Assembly: GCA_030694465.1 (NCBI GenBank) | Contig: JAUXYJ010000105.1 | Location: 62,001-126,000 of the forward strand | Origin: Deltaproteobacteria bacterium | GTDB lineage: Bacteria > Myxococcota_A > Polyangia > Polyangiales > Ga0077539 | DNA: 64,000 nt | Direction: 5' to 3' | Part shown: positions 59,141-64,000 of the stretch, one piece after another | Layout: every line of letters starts with the position of its first letter | How positions within the stretch are numbered: position 1 is the stretch's first letter | Notes under the pieces: generated by a model | What the model saw: the letters and a program-made list of their open reading frames with translations, nothing else | What the model was told of the DNA's origin: nothing | Database searches by the model: none | Program-made: the position numbers and the translations under genes

Positions 59141-60441
59141 GCAAGGGTACTTGTTTGTCATCGCTCGGAGTGATCGCGTTGGGCGCGCTCCATGGTTGTG
59201 CCGGGTTCGCGAGCGTCGACGAGTTTGCTGCCTATCGCGCAGTTCGTTATGAGACCAACGCGGATGAGCGCACTCGGTTGGGCAGCGAGTACGTGTCGCA
59301 ATACCCCCAAGGCCGGTTTATCGCGGGTGTCCAAGGCGAGGTAAGCGCGCGCGAAGAGACCTTCTGGGAAGAGCGTCGCTCCACCGTCGAGGGCCTCCAA
59401 GCGTATCTGGACGCCTATCCCTCGGGCACACACCGCGGCGAAGCGCGCGCGCGATTGGACGTGTACGAGGGCGAGCGCAGAGCGCTTCAGACCGCCCGTG
59501 AGACGCGCGAACGCGAAGAGCGTGAGCGGCTTGAGCAACAGCGCCAAGCGCAAAACGAGCGTCAACGGACGTTCATGCGCGAGACTCTGCTCTATTGGCT
59601 GCGATCGACTGGTGCGATCACAGGCTGGGGCTCGGAGCTCGGCGAGGTCGCGCGGACCAACACCGAATTTGCGGCGAATTTTCAGAACACTCCACCAGTT
59701 CCGGTGTGCCGAGGTGGTCGATGCCGCAAGTCCTACCAGCTTGATTTCTTCGTGCCGGTACCCGGGCGCTCGGCTCAGCCTCGACGACTGCAGATGCTCT
59801 ACGATCTCAATTTTAGCGAGCGTCGTCTCAATGGTTTCTCGTTCACCTTCGCCAACACCGGTTTGGCGGTCTGGTACGAGCGCGAGACCATGACCGCAGT
59901 GCTCGCAGATCAGCCCGCGACGCGTGACACCGCAATGCAGTGGAGCCTCGCGAATCTTCGCGGGATCGTCGCGATGGTGTTTCCGAACGCGCGAGTGACC
60001 CCTCCATCGCTCGTTGGAGAAGACCCCGAAATGGGCGGTGATGTCGCGGATGACACCGCGATGCCGTCCATCGGTGGCGACGTCGTCGACGACACGCCGC
60101 CTGCAACGCCGGTGGCTCCTGTCGCTGCAGCCACCCCTCCGGCTGCGGCGCTCGCCAACACCGTCCCCGTCCACCCCGCGAACACCCAGTTTTCGTTTGT
60201 GGTGGGGACCTGTGCGAGCCTCGGTGGCGCCGAGATCACGATCCCCGAAGGAGCTGCGCCGGTTGGCTTCAATGCGGCCGCTCAGACCGCCCCCACAGTC
60301 AACGGTTGCCTGCGAATCGACGGCTACACCGCAATCCAAGGCGTCAACACCGACGAGGGGTTGCGCGTGACATTTATTCCGGCCGGAGCCCTCCCGCGAC
60401 GCGGTGGTCCGGCGCGACCTGCGCGACGCCGCGGTCGCTGA
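59137..60441 (+). CDS. Lipoprotein with coiled coil, third gene of envelope operon
   Basis: A 434-residue lipoprotein (lipobox ALHGC, GALHGCAGF). Residues about 25-115 contain two short helical repeats (RLGSEYVSQYPQGRF and LQAYLDAYPSGTHRGEAR) of the kind seen in TPR-like envelope proteins. A charged coiled coil follows (ETREREERERLEQQRQAQ). The middle is a beta domain, and a Pro/Ala-rich linker leads to a C-terminal beta domain with two Cys. GTG 59137 overlaps the upstream stop (GTGA). Function unknown. Confidence 0.68.
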   Translation: MSKGTCLSSLGVIALGALHGCAGFASVDEFAAYRAVRYETNADERTRLGSEYVSQYPQGRFIAGVQGEVSAREETFWEERRSTVEGLQAYLDAYPSGTHRGEARARLDVYEGERRALQTARETREREERERLEQQRQAQNERQRTFMRETLLYWLRSTGAITGWGSELGEVARTNTEFAANFQNTPPVPVCRGGRCRKSYQLDFFVPVPGRSAQPRRLQMLYDLNFSERRLNGFSFTFANTGLAVWYERETMTAVLADQPATRDTAMQWSLANLRGIVAMVFPNARVTPPSLVGEDPEMGGDVADDTAMPSIGGDVVDDTPPATPVAPVAAATPPAAALANTVPVHPANTQFSFVVGTCASLGGAEITIPEGAAPVGFNAAAQTAPTVNGCLRIDGYTAIQGVNTDEGLRVTFIPAGALPRRGGPARPARRRGR

Positions 60442-60552
60442 ACTCAGACACCCTTCGCTGAGCTTTAGTCTGAGCGTACGCTCGTCAGAAGTTCGCGCGC
60501 TTTGATCCGTGCATCTCTGAGACGTTTGGTTGAAACTCGCGCGACTTGCGTC

Positions 60553-61992
60553 ATGCGAACAACGATCGTCCCCTTGTTTTTTGCAGCAACTCTCGCGGGT
60601 TGCCCGGGTCCTGTCTCTTCGGATGCCGGAGCAGACATTCCGCGTCTCATGGGGCGCGTGAGCCCTATCAACTTGTCTCCTACCGTGACCTTCGAGGGAA
60701 CCCGACGCTTCGTCGGCGCCCTCGGTCCTGCGATGGGTGAAGACGACCTGTCTGCGGCAGTCCCAGCGGCACCGGCGGGCTCTGGCGTCGTCATCGAGCA
60801 GCATGTCTGCACTCGGATTCGTTGCGTCTTTGTCGCGCGAATTGACGACACACAGCCCAACCGTGGAGCCGCGATCTCAGAGCCAAGTGCAGCGGTCCCG
60901 GTGGACATTCGGATCAGCGGCTCGATGTTTGATTACACCGCGCGGCTCAATGTGGTCCCCGCGGACACCGCCGACGCGGTCACCATGGGCACAGGCGAAA
61001 TCACCGGAGAAGCGGTCTATTCGTCACTCACGTTGCCGGCTGGCGCGACCCTCCGCGCGACAATGCAAGAGCAACCCGTTCGCATCGCGGTGCTCGGAGC
61101 GGTTCAACTGCAGGGACGCGTGGATCTCTCGCCGAGCGCCACACGACCCGGTGCGGGAGGGCACGCGGGCGGGACCGCTCCCATGGGCGATGGCCAAGGA
61201 CCTAGCGCCGGGCTCGGCAATGCGGGCGCTGGTGGTGGCGGAGGCCACGCGACCGCTGGTGCCGCGGGAATGGCCGCTGCGGGGGCCCCAGGCGGCGCTG
61301 GTGGCGCTGTCTCTACCCGAAGACGGCTCGATGGGGGGAGCGGCGGCGGAGCGGGTGGTGGCGCCGCAGGAGGGCACGGAGGAGGCGCCTTCTTGCTCGC
61401 GGGGTTTCACACCATGGATCTCACGGGTGCACGATTTGTCTTGACAGGCGCTGCTGGACAGGGATCGGCGGGTGGTGGCGCTGGAGGAATGCTCCTACTC
61501 GCTGGCGAAGTGAGCGGCGCTTTTGCAGCAGACGTACGAGGCGGTGCAGGTGGGACGGCTGCAGGCGCAGTCGGGGGCGCTGGCGGCAACGGCCGCGTGC
61601 GCATTGAGGGAAACGCTGGTACCGCGACCCTCGAAGGAGCAACTGTCGAGCGCGGACCACGCTTCGATCTTGCGAGCGTCGTGCCCATCGTGCGCGATGC
61701 GCAAGTGTCGCTGCGAGGCTCCGCTGCGCCCGGCGCCCGCGTGCGTGTCGACGGAACACGACTCGACGCGACCGCGTTTACCTCCACCGTCGTAGCGGAC
61801 GCCAGCGGCGCGTGGACCGCGAGCGTGCGGCTGCCCGAGGGAGTCGTCCAGATCATGCTCACAGACGTCACCGACCCCATGATGCCCCTGGTCGGCATGC
61901 ATGGGACGCGGATCGTGGTCCGAGGCGATGCGGGTGCCCGCACCATCGCCGGCGGCGCGATCGATATCGCCTATCTCCCCGTCGATGGGTGA
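60553..61992 (+). CDS. Glycine-rich surface lipoprotein
   Basis: A 479-residue lipoprotein (lipobox LAGC, FFAATLAGCPGPV). The N-terminal ~190 residues are beta-rich with two Cys. Residues about 195-350 are a Gly/Ala-rich stretch (GAGGGGGHATAGAAG, GGSGGGAGGGAAGG) that recalls the glycine-rich regions of bacterial surface proteins. The C-terminal ~110 residues form a beta-sandwich (VSLRGSAAPGARVRVDGTRL, DASGAWTASVRLPEG) like bacterial Ig/invasin repeats. It is convergent to the following gene, with 3 bp between stops. Probably adhesive or structural. Confidence 0.68.
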   Translation: MRTTIVPLFFAATLAGCPGPVSSDAGADIPRLMGRVSPINLSPTVTFEGTRRFVGALGPAMGEDDLSAAVPAAPAGSGVVIEQHVCTRIRCVFVARIDDTQPNRGAAISEPSAAVPVDIRISGSMFDYTARLNVVPADTADAVTMGTGEITGEAVYSSLTLPAGATLRATMQEQPVRIAVLGAVQLQGRVDLSPSATRPGAGGHAGGTAPMGDGQGPSAGLGNAGAGGGGGHATAGAAGMAAAGAPGGAGGAVSTRRRLDGGSGGGAGGGAAGGHGGGAFLLAGFHTMDLTGARFVLTGAAGQGSAGGGAGGMLLLAGEVSGAFAADVRGGAGGTAAGAVGGAGGNGRVRIEGNAGTATLEGATVERGPRFDLASVVPIVRDAQVSLRGSAAPGARVRVDGTRLDATAFTSTVVADASGAWTASVRLPEGVVQIMLTDVTDPMMPLVGMHGTRIVVRGDAGARTIAGGAIDIAYLPVDG

Positions 61993-61995
61993 GGC

Positions 61996-63006
61996 TTATT
62001 CTGTGCGTAGCGTTGCGCGGCTTCGCTCTGCGCGGACCATCCGCACTTGCTGCCAATAGGCATCACGCAGGCGTTCGTCTTCGGACGACGTGAGCATCTG
62101 CACGACGTTCATGACCACCGTGACTGCGCCGTACGAGAGCACAATGGCGTCCACAAACGAGGGCGTCCATGTCGCACCATTGAAGATCTCGTTTCGGTAA
62201 AGAATCCCGAGAAATCCAACCGAAACGCCCACATTGGCGAGACCCCCCAAGATCCGTCGTCGTGTGCCATCTGCGGCCATTTGCTCGAGCGCTTCTTCAC
62301 CAAATCGAATCCGTGCACGACGCCCCGCAGACGAAGTCTGAGGCATCGCGACGTACTCGCGGCTCAGGTGCTCTCGTGCCGGCGCCCAGAGCAGATTGAC
62401 CAGCCCCTGAGCCCCCAATACGCCTGCAGTGCTGTAGAGCCACGGCCGCAGATCCGATGAGCCGCTGCCCGTTGGGACGATGAATGAGGACAACGCCAAG
62501 GCAGCCCCCGCGCTCATTGTCAGGACCCCGTCCAAGACCCGCTGCCCACTGCTTCGAGCTGCCAAGCCCACAAAGGTCGCATCGAGCAACCGCAGTCGAG
62601 CGCGCGCGAGCGACGGCCGTCGGGGCAGAGTGGTGGGGAGTGATGGCCCAACAGCCGACGCAACGGCCGAGACGCTGGGAGCCAGCGCGGCCTGTGCCAG
62701 CGCCTGCCGATCGCTTGAGCCAGCGGTGGCGGGCTGAGCGCTTTGTGGCTGGCTTGAGTCTGTGGCTTGCGGAGCTCCCGGTGGTGCAACAGGCACAACG
62801 GGTGCAGCGGGTGCAGTTGGCACAGCGGGCGCAGCGGGTGCAGCGGGTGCAGCGGGCGCAGCGCTGTCGGCGGCGTAGCTGGTTCCGTCGGGTCGTGGCG
62901 GCGCTAAAAATCGCGATGGGGTCGGTGCTGGCGTCGCCTGCTGCGCTTGCGCGAGCGAAGACGACGTCACAATCACACACGAAGCTAGACACGCGAAGGA
63001 CTTCAC
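61996..63006 (-). CDS. Secreted/membrane protein with Ala-Pro linker
   Basis: About 336 residues. A Sec signal (FACLASCVIVTSSSLAQAQQ) is followed by an Ala/Pro/Val-rich linker (residues about 40-105) encoded by 9-bp DNA repeats, and a C-terminal region with about three hydrophobic helices (LTMSAGAALALSSFIVP, ILGGLANVGVSVGFLGIL, VLSYGAVTVVMNVVQML). No family recognised. The start is uncertain: GTG 63006 gives the clean signal; GTG 63015 and an ATG-frame start at 63051 are alternatives, the last overlapping the upstream gene. It is probably co-transcribed with the lipoprotein gene upstream. Confidence 0.62.
   Translation of the reverse strand: MKSFACLASCVIVTSSSLAQAQQATPAPTPSRFLAPPRPDGTSYAADSAAPAAPAAPAAPAVPTAPAAPVVPVAPPGAPQATDSSQPQSAQPATAGSSDRQALAQAALAPSVSAVASAVGPSLPTTLPRRPSLARARLRLLDATFVGLAARSSGQRVLDGVLTMSAGAALALSSFIVPTGSGSSDLRPWLYSTAGVLGAQGLVNLLWAPAREHLSREYVAMPQTSSAGRRARIRFGEEALEQMAADGTRRRILGGLANVGVSVGFLGILYRNEIFNGATWTPSFVDAIVLSYGAVTVVMNVVQMLTSSEDERLRDAYWQQVRMVRAERSRATLRTE
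62803..62863. repeat. 9-bp tandem repeats in Ala-Pro linker
   Basis: Diverged units of gcagcgggt/gcagcgggc repeat about six times. In frame, they encode APA/AAP repeats in the linker of the secreted protein; the copy number may vary between strains. Confidence 0.7.
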
Positions 63007-63038
63007 AAAGGTCACGGTAGCATGGCGTTCGGCGGCGA

Positions 63039-63614
63039 CTACTCTGTGCAAACGGGACAGGCTCCCTCGCGCTGTCGGCTGGCGCGATCACAGGATGCGC
63101 GGGCTCGGGCGCACCGCACATCCGTCGCGGTCTCGTTGTCTCGGTCGCCAACGAGTGAGCAAATCTCGCGCGAAGCCGAGCAAATGTCGGCGGTTGCCCG
63201 GCAGACATCGCGACACACACTGGGCGAAGCCTGAAGCTGTTGTTCTGCAGCGGCGAGGCGAACCGATGCACGTGAGACGGCGTCATCGCTGACAACCTGA
63301 CGCGCGGGAACACGGTCTTGAGGAGCCACGGCGCCACCGAAGTTGGTGACGCCGTCGAGGTCAGCACCGTTTTCGCCTCCCACGGAGGCGCCTGTCGCGG
63401 TGGTCGTCGATGCAACACTTGGCGGAGGCGCAGGGCTTGCTTGCGAGGGTGATCGGTTGTCGTCGGTGGCTGCTTCTTGCACGCTCGTCGCGCTCGACCC
63501 AGAGCGATAAGAAGGGTGGCCCTGCGCCGAACGGACGGCGCGTGAACCCGCGCAAGCAGTGCTCAAACAGGCGATCCCTAGGGCGAGGGTTCGGAGCAAT
63601 CGACGGTCGTTCAT
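63039..63614 (-). CDS. Cys-rich lipoprotein
   Basis: A 191-residue lipoprotein (lipobox STAC, ACLSTACAGSRAV). A long Ser/Thr/Pro-rich linker leads to a C-terminal ~75-residue helical domain with eight cysteines (CRDVCRATADICSASREIC and CARARASCDRAS). The Cys spacing (C-x3-C-x6-C-x6-C) suggests a compact disulfide-bonded helical hairpin. The ATG overlaps the upstream TPR-like gene's stop (ATGA, 63611-63614). Function unknown. Confidence 0.68.
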   Translation of the reverse strand: MNDRRLLRTLALGIACLSTACAGSRAVRSAQGHPSYRSGSSATSVQEAATDDNRSPSQASPAPPPSVASTTTATGASVGGENGADLDGVTNFGGAVAPQDRVPARQVVSDDAVSRASVRLAAAEQQLQASPSVCRDVCRATADICSASREICSLVGDRDNETATDVRCARARASCDRASRQREGACPVCTE

Positions 63615-64000
63615 CGTGGCACTCCTGCATCAAGAGCACGCTGAAGCACGCGCTCGTTCATCTGGATTGAGCGCTCAAGCGCTGCGATCGCTTCGGCCCG
63701 CCGTGTCGCTGCCTCGCCCGACTGAGTCACCGCCATGCTCTCGGCGAGCGCTCTGAGCGATCGCCCGCGAACCAAGTGAAGCCTCGCATGCAAGACGCTC
63801 TCGCGAGTGGCCATCTGGATCCCCTGGTCAGCGTAGCGAATCGCATCCGCCGGTCGATTTGCAGACAAAGCAAGCTCACTCAGGCGGCCATACGCGTCAA
63901 CCCGAACGTCTTCGACCTCGCGAACAGCCGCTGGAGCACTGAGCGTGAGTACCCTCTCAATGCTGCGGATCGCCTGAGTTTGGTCTCCGGACGCTTCGTA
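63611..64000 (-). CDS. TPR-like protein, N-terminus beyond the window
   Basis: Partial gene: the frame is open to the window edge at 64000, so the true start lies outside. The visible ~129 residues are helical repeats of TPR type (AYGRLSELALSANRPADAIR, ALERSIQMNERVLQRALD). The stop overlaps the start of the Cys-rich lipoprotein gene by 4 nt. Probably an envelope or adaptor protein of the same operon. Confidence 0.7.
   Translation of the reverse strand, partial: YEASGDQTQAIRSIERVLTLSAPAAVREVEDVRVDAYGRLSELALSANRPADAIRYADQGIQMATRESVLHARLHLVRGRSLRALAESMAVTQSGEAATRRAEAIAALERSIQMNERVLQRALDAGVPR

Noticed and set aside
59158..60804. 548-residue antisense open frame across two lipoprotein genes
   Set aside because: It spans the gap between two well-supported plus-strand genes and is Arg/His-rich as antisense frames usually are here.

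Overview
The window looks like a chromosomal segment of a GC-rich Myxococcota bacterium, probably of the Polyangia side (inference). Supporting signs are the many Cys-rich or Asp/Ala-rich lipoproteins, a C-terminal MYXO-CTERM-like sorting tail, a eukaryotic-type Ser/Thr kinase, a sulfatase-modifying-factor-like protein, AgmX/PglI-like C-terminal domains and very large TPR proteins. There are no rRNA or tRNA genes, no CRISPR array, no transposase and no prophage that I can see. About 51 genes are packed tightly on both strands, and thirteen gene pairs overlap at ATGA, GTGA, TTGA or TGATG.

Layout. 1-8.1 kb: a GMC oxidoreductase fused to a gluconate-dehydrogenase-subunit-3-like region, a secreted HEVGH metallopeptidase candidate, an NtrC-type response regulator, two universal stress proteins, a small coiled-coil protein and a fumarylacetoacetase-family hydrolase. 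8.1-16.3 kb: a minus-strand HEAT-repeat protein coupled to a PQQ-propeller/HEAT lipoprotein, next to a 1690-residue TPR protein. 16.6-18.7 kb: a lone SctV-type type III export gate. 18.7-21.7 kb: an alpha/beta hydrolase and a CpoB-like/LysM pair. 21.9-32 kb: DprA, topoisomerase I, a TSP3-repeat/VWA lipoprotein, a patatin phospholipase, TrmFO and XerC; this block is mostly genome maintenance and RNA modification.

32-36 kb: three Cys-rich surface lipoproteins, two of them a tandem duplication. 36-39.7 kb: a minus-strand purF group that also carries a DUF4149-like membrane protein, a pseudo-receiver and a tandem-domain bacterial microcompartment (BMC-T) shell protein, with a divergent RluA-family pseudouridine synthase. 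39.7-44 kb: a TPR protein with a degenerate zincin-like tail, then a MepA-like endopeptidase coupled to a lipoprotein and a MYXO-CTERM BNR-like protein. 44-51 kb: a large secreted esterase, a 991-residue lipoprotein built from 22 eight-cysteine repeats, and a Tat-exported esterase coupled to it. 50.9-55.6 kb: a five-gene operon (DNRLRE-like lipoprotein, Ser/Thr kinase, SUMF-like protein, phosphodiesterase, TPR protein). 55.7-64 kb: a lipoprotein, a CPBP protease, an AgmX-like protein and two groups of envelope proteins of unknown function.

The most unusual signals are: a perfect 16-bp palindrome present five times across 34 kb, in coding and non-coding DNA; an alternating pyrimidine-purine (Z-DNA-prone) tract just upstream of topA; the orphan BMC-T shell protein; the orphan SctV; and the 22-repeat Cys-rich lipoprotein/esterase pair.
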